Below, piece after piece: positions 32,493 through 42,850 of a stretch of DNA of 64,000 nucleotides. The first letter of the stretch is position 1, and each line of letters begins with the position of its first letter. Made by a program: the position numbers and the translations under genes. The stretch is from Manis javanica. Its lineage: Eukaryota > Chordata > Mammalia > Pholidota > Manidae. The notes beneath the pieces are model-generated. The model did not search any database. It saw only the letters and a program-made list of their open reading frames with translations, and was not told the DNA's origin. The stretch lies in NCBI RefSeq assembly GCF_040802235.1, contig NC_133161.1:149845121-149909120 (forward strand), in the 5' to 3' direction.

Positions 32493-32569
32493 CCGGAAGC
32501 AGTCACGCCTCCAAGCCGCGCCGCGGGGGAGGGAACGCGGAAACGGAACCCGCGACGCGCCCCGGAAGG
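32493..32569. promoter_or_regulatory. ETS-type CCGGAAG motifs
   Basis: CCGGAAG occurs at 32493-32499 and again at 32562-32568. ETS factors, including GABP/NRF-2, bind such cores, and ETS sites are known in the human SDHD promoter. The function is inferred from motif and position. Confidence 0.55.
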
Positions 32570-32579
32570 CGGGTCGGCG

Positions 32580-32591
32580 TGCGCATGCGCC
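32580..32591. promoter_or_regulatory. NRF-1-like palindromic site
   Basis: TGCGCATGCGCC matches the NRF-1 consensus TGCGCATGCGCA at 11 of 12 bases. NRF-1 is an established activator of nuclear genes for mitochondrial proteins, which fits both neighbours. Binding here is inferred. Confidence 0.65.
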
Positions 32592-32627
32592 CGCTCGCCC
32601 GTCGGGGTCACGGGGCCAGCGGGCGCG

Positions 32628-32711
32628 ATGGCGGAGCTGCCTGAGGCCGAGGAAGCGGAGTTGCAGCGCCTGGTGGCCGCCGAGCAGCAGAAAGCGCAGC
32701 TCACCGCGCAG
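32628..32711 (+). CDS. TIMM8B: TIMM8B coding exon 1
   Basis: The ATG at 32628 lies in the context GGGCGCGATGG. The 28 codons end in CAG, followed by donor GTGCGG at 32712. It encodes the N-terminal helix up to LTAQ. Confidence 0.95.
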
Positions 32712-34248
32712 GTGCGGGGGAGCCGCGGGGCGGCGAGAGGAGGGGAGGTACAGGCCTGGTCGTCAGGCTTTTTGCTCGGCCGGTGCAGTGAGGACAGGAA
32801 GAGCTAGCGGAGCTCCGCACGTGGGCGGCGCGGCGGGTTCCCCTGGCGAGAGCAGAGTCGTGGCGCGCCTGCCGCGGGCGACCGGTCGTGCTCAGGCGCC
32901 CGGCAGCCCAGCCAGCGCGGGGAAAAGAAGTTGGAAGGCAGAGGGGAAGGTGAGGCGACGCGAGGCCCCGGCGGCCGTTGGGCCGCAGACTCCGGGCCTA
33001 CTGCCTCTCTGCCCGCCCCGGCCGCGGGCGCCTGGGCGGGGCGGCCTCGCCGTCGCTCGCAGGCTCCCTGGAGTGTGAGGATCCCGTGCGATGGTGTTTG
33101 AAGACGAGCGCGTCCCTGGAGGCTGGGCGCGGAGCAGGCGGGCTGCCCCAGCTGAGCTGGCTTCTGGAGCCCTTTAGGCGCGCTGCCCCCTCCGGCGTGT
33201 CCCTGGGCTGCACGACCTTGGGCGCGCCCCGCAAACGGAGGTGACGTCTTTTGGGGACCGCAGGAAGGAAAGACTGCTTAGTACCCAGCCTCCCAAATAG
33301 TAAGCCCTCGGTAAATGGTTGTTTTTTCCCGTTTTGGGAGGGAAAGGATTCGCTGCTAGGTAGCAAGAACCTGCTTAGAAAACTTGGGGTCCCGAACGTT
33401 ATGAAAGTGCACACCTTTTCTGTGCCTGTATATGCACTTTTTGTGGAGCGTGGATGCATAATATTCACTGGATTCTCAAATGTGCCCATGATCCCCAAAA
33501 GGCTGAGAACTACGTCTTTAGGATCAGGCTGGGAATGCCGTGTTTGGGGGGCGGTTGATTGGCGGCTTACCCTAGTGCTCATGTGGGAATACGAAAGAAG
33601 GTACTGACCCTGTTTGAAAATGTACGATCTAATTAAGGACTGGACACTATTAGGAAATAATAGTGGCCGTCAAGGAGGTAAGAATTTGAACTGTTTTGAA
33701 GAATGGGAAAAACCTTTACAGCAGGCATTCCCTGAGTATTGGGCCGAGTCGGTGTGCGGTGTGGACTTCACGCAACAGCACGGGCAGTGGTTCAGTAAGA
33801 GTGAACCCAGAGCGGCTCACAGAGAAACTAAGCAAACGGGTGACTTGAGGGGAGTATTTCTTAATTAGTAAAGAGAACAAAAGTAGAGGAGGAGGGCATA
33901 AAAGGACTGCTGCAAAGTGTACGGGTGAGGGCCTGGGCTGTATTGGTGACAAATTATCAAGTGAGGGAAGCCCGTGACCTGTTGATTGAAAGGTGACAAA
34001 AATGAAAATGGGATGGAAATAAAATTGGCAGTTGGGCCTGTGTGCAGACCCAAATTGTTACCGACTTTCTTTCCTCTTAGGTGCATCACTTCATGGAGCT
34101 GTGCTGGGATAAGTGTGTGGAGAAGCCAGGCACTCGCCTAGACCCTCGCACTGAAAGCTGCCTCTCCAGTTGTGTGGACCGCTTCATTGACACTACTCTT
34201 GCCATCACCAGTCGGTTTGCCCAGATTGTACAGAAAGGGGGGCAGTAG
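32628..34248 (+). CDS. TIMM8B: mitochondrial import inner membrane translocase subunit Tim8 B
   Basis: TIMM8B is a small Tim-family chaperone of the mitochondrial intermembrane space that helps hydrophobic precursors cross to the inner membrane. Two coding exons (32628-32711 and 34081-34248) give 83 residues, matching human. The twin CX3C signature is intact: CWDKC and CLSSC, whose cysteines form the two disulfides of the helical hairpin. The N-terminus MAELPEAEEAELQRL and the C-terminus FAQIVQKGGQ are as in the family. The gene is intact, transcribed away from SDHD, and converges with NKAPD1. Confidence 0.97.
32712..34080 (+). other. TIMM8B: TIMM8B intron
   Basis: The first half is CpG-rich promoter sequence and the second half ordinary intron. 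No repeat recognised. Confidence 0.75.
34081..34248 (+). CDS. TIMM8B: TIMM8B coding exon 2 (twin CX3C)
   Basis: The acceptor TTTCCTCTTAG ends at 34080 and the stop TAG is at 34246-34248. It encodes VHHFMELCWDKC to QKGGQ, including both CX3C motifs. Confidence 0.96.
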   Translation: MHHFMELCWDKCVEKPGTRLDPRTESCLSSCVDRFIDTTLAITSRFAQIVQKGGQ

Positions 34249-34450
34249 TTCGCCCTCTGGGAGAAGACAGCAGCCAAGAACTTGTTATTAAGCAGATTGA
34301 AGAGCCAGTGGGGTAAGGTTGACTCACTGTCAGGTCAACTTCAGGCTACTGCCATCCCTTTTGGTGCTAAAAAGAAACAGATCAGATGTTCAAAAAATGA
34401 GTTATTTATTTGGAATTCAAAAATTCTTTGTTGTATCACAACAGTTATTC

Positions 34451-34456
34451 AATAAA
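34451..34456 (+). terminator. TIMM8B: TIMM8B polyadenylation signal
   Basis: AATAAA lies about 200 bp after the stop and is followed by TGTGAAG and a T-rich tract, the usual layout of a poly(A) site. Confidence 0.75.
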
Positions 34457-34459
34457 TGT

Positions 34460-36440
34460 GAAGTCCAACTTTTTTTTTTTACTACCATTTTAGGATTTAA
34501 TATAGAGGTCTCTAGTTGGCAGGAACACTAGAAATAGGTTGTTCAAGGCCAGTAGTGCACATGGGAGATCTTAACGTTTTGAAGAGACCTTAAGTCAATT
34601 TAAGGGGTCTGGAAGAACGATCAAAAGCCTTAGCCTAAGGCATAAAAGAGAATTTGGGGTTGAAAAGGTAAACAGAAAACAGCTTTATTGCTAATAACAT
34701 GACCAAGAAAAGGTAAACACGGCAAAGAACAAAACAGGCAAGTGTGTATTCACTGGGAAAGAGGCCTGCCAGTAGCGAAGAAACTTTCTGGAGATGCCTT
34801 GTTCCATTGGCCCATCTTCCCGAGTCTGTGCTTTTAGAGCCCAGAAACAGTGCTCAAGAAGTATGTGCTGAAAACTTAAGGTTTCACTTGCTCCCAGAAC
34901 AAAATTGCTTTAGGTTAAGAGGTAGTAATTATTGACTGTTCTTCCACCCTTGGGCCCCTACCAATCCCAAAGATAAAAATATACACCATGGAACACTGAC
35001 AATTGAGTACCAAAGTCTTAGTATTTCAAATAAATATCCCAAAGGCAGCACCTGCTTACAATCAACGATAGGGAACCTCTGGCCAAGCACTTATGACCAA
35101 GCATTTTACTAGAATTCTGTTCTGTAAAGAGGACAGATTCAGTACAACTAGAGAGTATTACCACCGCGTGGTGTTGTCACAGTTGTATTCTGCTGGTGTC
35201 TTACACTGTCGTGCCACCATGAAGTGTGTCTGTGTTACCCTTGAGGAAAGTAAGGCCAAGGAGGGTGACTCACCTGCTCCGGACCTCATGACCAGTCGGT
35301 GGTAGAACCGAGCCCAAGAGTCTTGAGTTGCCAAGCTTTGGCCCACAAAGTGACAGCAGAAAAGAATGATACGTCACTTGATACTCTTGCCATAATGAGA
35401 ATATCCACTTGTATTCTACCAGCCTTCTTTTAGTGATACTTTGTTTTCCTAAGAATGAACACAGTAGGGATCACAAGTGTAAAGCAAAGGGAAGCGATGG
35501 GGTCTCTGGTGCTTAAAGGGCAAATGGGGAAGAGGTGGCTGTGTCCCTGAGAAGCTTGTTTCGTTTTGGAGTTGATTCGACCTAGTTTTCAGGGAGAATC
35601 ATGAATGCCTGAACAGATTCAGAAATGAACAAGGAGGATGACATTAAATGGCAGTTGCTGTCATGAGTCCTGCTCGGAGCACCGTCAGACAGCGGGCCTC
35701 ACTGCTGATTCTTCCCCATTTGAGGCCTTAACTAAGACAACTGAAGAAATAATTTTACACACAAGTCCATTTAGGAAATACATAGTAATGGAACTGAAAA
35801 ACTTTACTAATTACCACGTTCAGGGATATACTGAGTGTAGACACAGACCCTGTCCAGCAGAGAAATTTGACAGAAAAACCTTGTGTCTTCTAGTAACAGC
35901 TGTCTGGATGTTAACATGAAAGAAAAAAGGTTTGTTCTTAACGCTCATTTCCACATCAGGTAAACTGAACCACACTGTGGGGCCAAAACACAGCAAGACA
36001 AAAGCACCAAGGCCAAAGGGAAGCCGAGTCATGGCTGCTACATAAACGGATGAGACACAATGTCCCACACCATTCCACACAGCACCGGCTCCAGTCCACT
36101 TCGATGCCAGCCCTTTCCCCAAATTTAGCATTCCAACTAGTGTACCCAGGCCATTACTGGATTCAGCTTTCTGGGTCCTTTAATTGGCTATATGCGCTCT
36201 ATGCTAAATGTTATTAATTGCAAAAAATAATCTCTCCAAGAAACCTTCATAACAAAAATACCAGATTCCCCATTAACAAGAAGAGGATCAAGTTTAACAG
36301 GCCACAACAGGATACAAGAAGTCTGTCAGAATGTGCACAGATGGCGGGGGATAGCTCTGACCTCAGACGTGTGCCGAGCAAGTCACCTGAGGTGAGAGCT
36401 GCAAATACCAGAGTCGGCTGGGAGACAAGAATGTTCTTGT
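34460..36440. other. tail-to-tail region of TIMM8B and NKAPD1
   Basis: Probably mostly NKAPD1 3' UTR, read on the minus strand. Its 3' end may be at the AATAAA on the minus strand at 34689-34684, but this is not certain. No repeat or further gene seen. Confidence 0.45.
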
Positions 36441-36942
36441 CTAGTCGTCGTCTGAACTCTCGGCAGACCTCTCATCCGTAGCCACCTTCCAGTCCGTGCG
36501 TCTGCTGGTCCTCCCCGGGGCTTCGCTGTTCACTGCGGGAACGCGGACTTCTTTCCCTTTTTTTTGCCTTTCAGATTTCTGAGTGTCTCTGTCCTCGCTG
36601 TCCTCAGAACTGCTGGATGCAGAGTCATCTGACTGGGGAGTGTCACTTTCTGCCTCTACAAGTAAAGCAGATTTTTTGAGAGACTTTTTCCTGGATTTTT
36701 TCTTGCGTTTAGGTGGTTTCCTTTTTTTGGCACTAGAAGCCCCAGTTTCTTCTGAGAACTCACTTGAGGAATCTGCTGTTACATCTGTAGCTTCCTTTTT
36801 GCTTTTTTTCTGTTTTTTGCGTGACTTTTTTTTCTGCTTTTTTTTGTGTGATTTCTTTGACTTCTTGTGTTTGTGAGATTCATGGGAAGATGGTTTTATC
36901 TGGGGAGATTTTTTTTTTCCATTGGTAATATCTTGCTGATCA
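36441..36942 (-). CDS. NKAPD1: NKAPD1 terminal coding exon (Lys-rich tail)
   Basis: The stop TAG is at 36443-36441. It encodes DQQDITNG, then dense KK/HKK/SKK repeats, a DSSSEFSE-type acidic serine patch, a second basic run, and the end WKVATDERSAESSDDD. Antisense open frames here are by-products of the AAG/AAA codon run. Confidence 0.94.
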
Positions 36943-39900
36943 CTACTAATAAAAAAGAGAGGGTGCTTTACTATAGAAAATGAAAAATGTGCATTTTAAT
37001 ATACTGTATTGTAGACAGGAAGTTGGAATTAACATTTCAGATGTAAAACTTTAAATTAGACCTTTGACAAAGGGTTGCTCTTAAGACTTTATCACTCGAG
37101 TTTTTGTTTCCTCTTTAAAATGAAGATAAAAATTCTAATCTACCATACTGAGTGACTGGACAGAACACTATACATGAAACCGAAGTGCTGTAACTGCTGA
37201 ACACCACCAGGGAGAGGCCGAACACCAGTCATCTGCCAACTAACTCAACTACTAATTCTAGTATTTCCCAACTATTATTTCTCTAGTTACGTTTTTAATG
37301 ACAAGTGTTACATCCTTTGTAAAAATTAGGAACTCAATTTATAGTCAGACTTTGTACTAATCTTAGTTTCTAATTATTTTTTCCGTAAGCCCATTTGCCT
37401 TACCTGTCTGTTTCAAATTCTTCAGGGTATAATTCCTTATAACCACTGTGGCCCCATCTGGAAGATGACATTTAATAACACATACTGTTAAAGAAGTGTG
37501 TACATTTGTGAAAATTGAACCAAATTAGGCAGGAATGCACACACAGAGAACAAAGAAAATACAGACATGGTAGAGCCCACCCCAGGGACTTCAGTAACTT
37601 AGCTACATTTTCTGTACTACTCATTACCATTTCAGACACAAAGGATTTCTTTGTCCATTTGTGAAAGAACTTGGTGTTCTCACTAAAGAACTCTTACACT
37701 CTGCTCTTTAGCAGAGTGAAGTACTTCAAAAACAATAACAATGCTGTCTACATTGGGATAATTTTTTTAACTAACTATTGAGATGTAATTGATACACCAT
37801 AAAATTCACCCTTTTAAAGTGTACGACTTAGTGGCTTTTGATCTATCTATTAGGAGGTGTGCAATCACTACCATCCAATTCCAGAACACTTCCATCACCC
37901 CAAAAAGGAACTCTGCATTGGCATCTCTCTCCACTCCTCCCCCTCTTCCTCTGGCCCGTGGGAACTCCTGTGCTTTCTGTCTGCATTTGCCTGTTCTGGA
38001 CCCACTAGACAGAATCACAGAGTAGCCTTGTGTGTCTGGCTTTTGTCACCTAGTATGGAGTTTCATCCATGTTGTAGCATGTATCAGCACTTCTATTCCT
38101 TTTTCTGCCAAATAACAGTCCACATAGGGTGATCCCCCCTTACCCAGTTTCGCTTTTGTAGTTTCAGTTGCCCACAGTCAACCAGTCTGGAAGCAGATGA
38201 TCCTGCTCCTGACGTATCACAAGGTCAACTATAGTCTAAAGCTAAGTCACAGTGCTTACGTCATTCACTCTCTTCATCTCATTACATAGGCATTTTAAAA
38301 AACATCTCACATCGTAAGAAGGGTGAGTACCCTACAGTAAGATACTTTGAGAAAGCATAGTCATGTACATTTTATTACAGGATATTGTTATAATTGTTAC
38401 TAATCTCTTACTGAGCCGAATTTATAAATTAAACATAGCTATGTATGTACAGTATACACAGGGTTCCATATACCCATAGTTTCAGGCATTTGCTGGGAGT
38501 CTTGGGAGGTTTCCCCCATGAATAAGGAGGGACTACTATACCACATTTTGGTTATCCTTTCTTCAGTTTATAAACAAAAGGGTTTCTACTTTTTGGCCAT
38601 AATGAATAATTATGCTATGAATATTTATGTACAAGTTTTTGTGGGGATAATTTTTTTTTAAGTACACACTTTGAGACCAAATATTATTAATGGTCACAAG
38701 AATTTAGTCACAGACCTGTCTGGCATGTTAGCTTCATAATCATATAACTTCTTGTTCCAGGACTTAGCCTTAAGGAAATCATCTTCTAGTGCCCCAGAAA
38801 TTTCATTCTTTGGCCTCCAATAGTCTCGTTGACTTTCTTCATCGAAACCATCACTTCGCATCCGGCTTTAAAAGAAAACAAGAACTTTCAGATTGAGACA
38901 CAATCTGTGAGGTCACTTTGTGGAACATGCAAAAAGCTCACTGAACAATCTAAGGGGAGAATAAAATGACCTGATACTTAAGGTTTAAAAAAATCATGTA
39001 AAAAGATACATCTGTTCTTGTAGGTATGTACAGTAGTCCAATGAAAATCTGACCATTACTACCCAGAGTATCAACGAAATGATTCATGGCCTGCGGTGTG
39101 CTATAGCTCACTCACCGACTCTCAACCAGGAGGGCACGCAAAGAAGGAAGCAGAGCACAGTCACAGCTGGGGACATGTCAAACTGCCCTAGAGATTCTGA
39201 TACACACTCCCCAAAAACCAACAACTCGCTGCAGTGAGATCACAGCGACTGGGAGCAAGGCCTGACCCATGAGTATGCCTGGCCAGAGAAACAGCTGAGA
39301 ACCACTGATCCAGGCTGTGCTCACGATGTCCACTAACCAGTCACTAAGCCAGCAGATCAGTTAGCAGAAGTTTTTAAGGGCTTTTTTTGTGCCAGGTGCT
39401 GTTCCAGCTGCTGGGAATATAATAGTGAGATAGTCATAATCTCCTCCCCCCACTTAAAAATATTTATTCACTATGACAGGCTCTAACTGTCTCGTCTAAA
39501 AAAACACTTTTATTCCTGTAAATGTCACTGGGAAAACAAATCACCTGCAGTAACTGTACTTATAAATTCCCCAAGGACCATCTTCAGACAGAAAACAGAC
39601 TGAAAAGACACTTCTTTTTCTGTTGAGACTCTGCTGCCTTTACTGCTGATACCCGAATGCTTTCTTGTCTGAAGCCAATTCCACAAACTCCTCAGGCACC
39701 CACCCACCACCACCAAAAATCTCACTATTTCCCCTGGGTAGCCTCCTTAGAAATCAGCATTATTAATTTATAGTCATTTTTCATACACACAGCTTTCCAT
39801 TAACAGGCAGGTGAGGCCCAAGAGATGTTGCCAATACTCAGACATTGCTACATCTCCACAGGTAAGACACCACTGCCTGCCATAGTCCTTCAAACTTACA

Positions 39901-42225
39901 CTCAAATTACTAAGAAGGTAATGTGAAAGGCTGTGTGACTCCGGGAAGACAGTGAGTAGAAAGGGTATCAAGAAGCCTGAGGGAGAATGAAAGACTAATG
40001 GGGGAAAGGAGTGAATGATCAGCTAAGTGACCACAGGTATGACACCAATAGAAAACCTTGTTAAAATCCACCAGGCAAGATCAGAATCCACAGAATCCTT
40101 AACCTTTACAGTTGTTCAAGGTAGAATTTTCCACTGCAAATAGGTCCAAAAAGTGGGGGCATCATAGTCACTACCTCTGTATTCAGGTGTAGGTTTCTAA
40201 AGAGGAAAGACTCACGGACTCATAGAACCAAACCCATCTACCTTTAGCACATGTTTTTAAACAAAGGTGATGATTCTGAATAAGGTAAGAATCTGTTCTC
40301 AGAGCTGCAACTTCACCTTGAGCTGCTGGGTGACATTTTCCTTTTGGTCCCCCGGTAAGCATCTTCCATCTGTCTCTCCAGCTCTCTTATTTTCCACATA
40401 TCTGACTCCTCCTGAATCTAGATTTTTTTTTTTAGAGGAAATAAAAATAAGTTACTAAAAATAATACTTGACATCACAAAAAAGTAACTGAAAATGCAGT
40501 CTGCATTAATTACTGGATGACAGACTAGGTGATGATCAAGAACCTGGGAAATAAATTCTGGTTTCTCCAGCATGGTTGAGCAATCCAGCCCAGTAAGTCT
40601 CAAATATGTAGAATTCTGCAGCAAGAGGAGAACTTTTTAACCTGGAACAGACAGACTAATCGCCTCATCAATACTGCAAACACGCTGGAATTAGCGAATG
40701 ACAGTCCTTTGTGTTTCTGCATTATTTTAATTGTGTCACCTTAATCTCATGAGGAAAGCAAAGATGCCATGACTACATTTTACTGGGAAGAAACAAAGGC
40801 TCAGCGATTTTTAACACAGACAAAAAGCTGTAAGAACAGGTCTTTAAACTTTCTAGGCTAAGTGTCTTCTCACATTACAATTTTTGTCAAAAACAAAGCA
40901 AAGCAAAATAAAACAAACAGTATGAGAATTGTTAGAATTTCCTGAAAAGCAGACCACAATTGCCCAGAGAACAAGAATACATTTTATTTCTAAGTACTCC
41001 TGTAATATTTTATTAAATCTGCACTAGATTTATCTTTTTTAGCTGCCACTTTCAATTCTAAGCTTGCCGTCCCACTGGAGGGGGGTTTGATGCACTTGCT
41101 GAGGCCACTTAGGTAAGAGTCAGACCCCAGCCCACAATCACACCAGGTGATATGACAGTAATAACGTTTATATCAAACTAGAAGTTGTACAGTTCACCAG
41201 AGAACACCAAACAAGGGCCCTTGGCCCTAGATGTGCTCTCCTAGATGGCCTCATCTACTCATGACCTATCATTTCCTATATATCAATAATCCCCAAACCT
41301 TTAAGTTCAGCCTCAATTACTCTCCTTTCCTCCAAGTCTGTGTCTCCAACTCAGCTCACCATCAATGTGTTCAAAACCACACTAATTAAGTTTCCCACCA
41401 TACTGCGCCTTTTTTCTTCCATATCTCAATTAATGGTAGCATCATCAGTCACACAGGTGGTGATATTTGATTCATAATATCACTATCCTTCAATCAGTCA
41501 CCAAGCTCTTTGGATTCCATCTTCGTCCTGTCACTGCTTTCAAACACCTCACTGTCTCTGTCCCAGAACACTGCAATCGCCTCCTAATTGGTCTCTACTG
41601 TAGTTTCACCCATCTGATCTGTCCCAAACCCAGCATCTTTCTGACTACAAACACAATCATGCCACACCCTGCTTTAAAATATTTGATGCTTTATTATCTA
41701 GAGGAAAGTCTAGTTCAAGCATCAGAATCCAACTCTAACTCACCTCATCTTCCTGTCACTACCCCCCACATTCCCTACTTTCTGGATGCACACACTTTCT
41801 GGTTCTGCCCCAAGGGCTTCATGCTCTTTCTGGTTGCCATTAGTTAGAGGGTGTTCTATGTGTCCAGAATGATCTTTCATATCTGGTAAACTTGAACCTT
41901 TTCAATAAGGACTAGTTTGAGCATCAGCAGCTCAAATACCACTCATTCCGTGAAGCCTTTCCTGATTCCCCTGGCAGATTTCATTACTCCTTCCTGCACT
42001 AAAGCACTTTTATACGTCTCTATAATAGAACTTATCAAACTGTATCCCAATTATCTATTTTATGCATCTTGGTATCTCCCAACTGTACCAAAATAATGCT
42101 GGGCACTCTGTATGCCTTCATGAGGTGCTGATGACAAACTAGGTTGTACCTCCCACCTTATTGTGAGCATCTGTGTGCCGGATGACATTCCTCAGGAGGA
42201 CTTTCCCCAGTGGGACCCGGGACAT
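36441..42225 (-). CDS. NKAPD1: NKAP domain-containing protein 1 (C11orf57)
   Basis: The five coding exons are 42225-42157, 40417-40317, 38865-38716, 37457-37404 and 36942-36441 (69, 101, 150, 54 and 502 bp). They join in phase to 291 residues. Landmarks are MSRVPLGKVLLRNVIRHTDA at the start, SDMWKIRELE, GFDEESQRDYWRPKNEIS, WGHSGYKELYPEEFETDS, then a long Lys-rich, Ser-rich tail ending SAESSDDD. The function is poorly known; the tail resembles nuclear SR/NKAP-like low-complexity regions, and I infer a nuclear location only. The last intron has two acceptors three bases apart, and the intron before the second coding exon has an A-run at its end. It is divergent from PIH1D2. Confidence 0.95.
36943..37403 (-). 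other. NKAPD1: NKAPD1 intron (NAGNAG acceptor)
   Basis: Short intron with no repeat seen. It ends in TAGTAG on the minus strand. Confidence 0.75.
37404..37457 (-). CDS. NKAPD1: NKAPD1 fourth coding exon
   Basis: A 54 bp micro-size exon with acceptor CTTCCAG and donor GTAAGG. It encodes WGHSGYKELYPEEFETD with split codons at both ends. Confidence 0.94.
37765..38670 (-). mobile_element. L1 fragment (antisense), interrupted by a DNA transposon
   Basis: It starts TTGAGATGTAATTGATACAC and continues through ATCCAATTCCAGAACACTTC and GTTGTAGCATGTATCAGCAC. After the transposon it resumes with CCACATTTTGGTTATCC and TACAAGTTTTTGTGGGGAT. The order matches an inverted L1 end, like the piece at 25512-26305. 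Confidence 0.7.
38127..38538. mobile_element. Tigger-like (Tc1/mariner) non-autonomous DNA transposon
   Basis: The ends are imperfect terminal inverted repeats: GTGATCCCCCCTTA on the left and GTAGTCCCTCCTTA as the reverse complement of the right. A TA sits at each border (38125-38126 and 38539-38540), as expected of Tc1/mariner target duplication. Internal phrases such as CAGTTGCCCACAGTCAACC and GTTTCAGGCATTTGCTGGGA fit the family. It carries no transposase frame. Confidence 0.65.
38716..38865 (-). CDS. NKAPD1: NKAPD1 third coding exon
   Basis: The acceptor TTAAAG precedes 38865 and the donor GTCTGT follows 38716. It encodes RMRSDGFDEESQRDYW to YDYEANMPD, the most conserved core of the protein. 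Confidence 0.94.
38866..40316 (-). other. NKAPD1: NKAPD1 intron
   Basis: Near 39385-39430 (TTTTTGTGCCAGGTGCTGTT) there is an old LINE trace. Otherwise I see nothing. Confidence 0.6.
40317..40417 (-). CDS. NKAPD1: NKAPD1 second coding exon
   Basis: It encodes IQEESDMWKIRELERQMEDA to KMSPSSS. The acceptor is TCTAG, but the eleven bases before it are all A. The donor GTGAAG follows 40317. Phase is 0 in, 2 out. Confidence 0.92.
40418..42156 (-). other. NKAPD1: NKAPD1 intron with L2 relic
   Basis: It contains a diverged inverted MIR-like stretch near 40740-40870 and the L2 element listed separately. Confidence 0.6.
41400..42130 (+). mobile_element. L2 3' end relic
   Basis: Order follows the L2 end: CAATCAGTCACCAAGCTCTT, AACACTGCAATCGCCTCC, ACAATCATGCCACACCCTGC, then TGAAGCCTTTCCTGATTCCC. 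The 126-codon open frame at 41467-41847 lies inside this repeat and is not a gene. Confidence 0.75.
42157..42225 (-). CDS. NKAPD1: NKAPD1 first coding exon
   Basis: ATG is at 42225-42223. The exon itself probably begins at 42233 after acceptor ATTTCAG, leaving 8 bp of leader. It encodes 23 residues to HTDAHNK, and the donor GTGGGA follows 42157. Confidence 0.93.
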
Positions 42226-42233
42226 TCTTCAAT

Positions 42234-42850
42234 CTGAAATGAATCCATAACACTTAATAATAATTTCCTTTATTACTTTAGCTTTTATTACATTATCAAG
42301 GTAAAGAAAAGATCACTGAACTAGACGTCAGAGGTCCTGAGGAATAGTTTTCCTACCACTATTGAAAGGGGAAAATACCTACCACACTCATGTGAGGCTA
42401 AAAGGAGATAACGTACACTGGAGTTCTTTGAAACTGCACAAAATCACGTTCTTTCAAGAGTACCATTTTATTTAATCCTCAAAGTAACTGTGTTTCATAG
42501 GAGGCAGGTATCTGCATTCCTTATTTTGTAGATTCAAGTCCTTTATAAAGCTACAAGCTGCCCCAGGCCACACAGTCTAAGGCAAACTAGGTCCAGATTG
42601 GAAATCAACTCTTAATCCCCAAATTCATTTCTGATGAAGCAAATATCTAAGTTTGAGAGTCAGGGACCACAAATGTCAACAGTAACAAAAACTGAGACCT
42701 AGAAACACCAAATGCAGAGATGCTCTAAATTTCTCCATTCGGGGGAATTTTGTTTTCTATTTTGTATAAAGCCTCCCAAAAACGGATGTCAGGGATATTC
42801 ACGTGTGTAGCCAGCAGAGGCTTTGTGCACCGACCCCTCCGCTCACTCAC
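42234..42850 (-). other. NKAPD1: probable NKAPD1 intron 1 (leader)
   Basis: The right border is a strong donor (GG|GTGAGT, read on the minus strand) at 42850-42849 and the left border is the ATTTCAG acceptor. I infer that exon 1 is non-coding for the main protein. Confidence 0.55.
42430..42610 (-). repeat. MIR element (inverted)
   Basis: It reads as a reversed MIR: TTATTTTGTAGATTCAAG and CCAGGCCACACAGTCTAAGG correspond to the gapped 'ttacagatgagg' and 'aggtcacacagc' boxes. Diverged, in the NKAPD1 leader intron. Confidence 0.6.

Larger units (their letters stand above)
32100..33250. promoter_or_regulatory. CpG island, SDHD/TIMM8B bidirectional promoter
   Basis: Dense CG dinucleotides cover both first exons. 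The two start codons (32459 minus, 32628 plus) are 168 bp apart, so transcription of both genes must start from one shared promoter. The interval lacks an obvious TATA box, as is typical for housekeeping divergent promoters. GGAA-type ETS sites and one NRF-1-like palindrome lie between the ATGs. Confidence 0.9.
37458..38715 (-). other. NKAPD1: NKAPD1 intron with nested L1 and DNA transposon
   Basis: It holds the antisense L1 relic and its internal Tigger-like insertion, listed separately. The remaining few hundred bases show nothing. Confidence 0.75.

Noticed and set aside
32002-33078. Long open frame (358 codons) on the plus strand over the SDHD/TIMM8B promoter
   Set aside because: It lies in CpG-island DNA where stops are rare. 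It runs across SDHD exon 1 on the wrong strand and reads TIMM8B exon 1 in another frame. The product is Arg/Pro/Ala/Gly-rich with no domain.
36583-36876. Plus-strand frame rich in Phe, Leu and Ser opposite NKAPD1
   Set aside because: It is the complement of the Lys-rich NKAPD1 codons (AAG/AAA read as CTT/TTT).
41467-41847. 126-codon frame
   Set aside because: Lies within an L2 relic; the product has no similarity to a known protein family.
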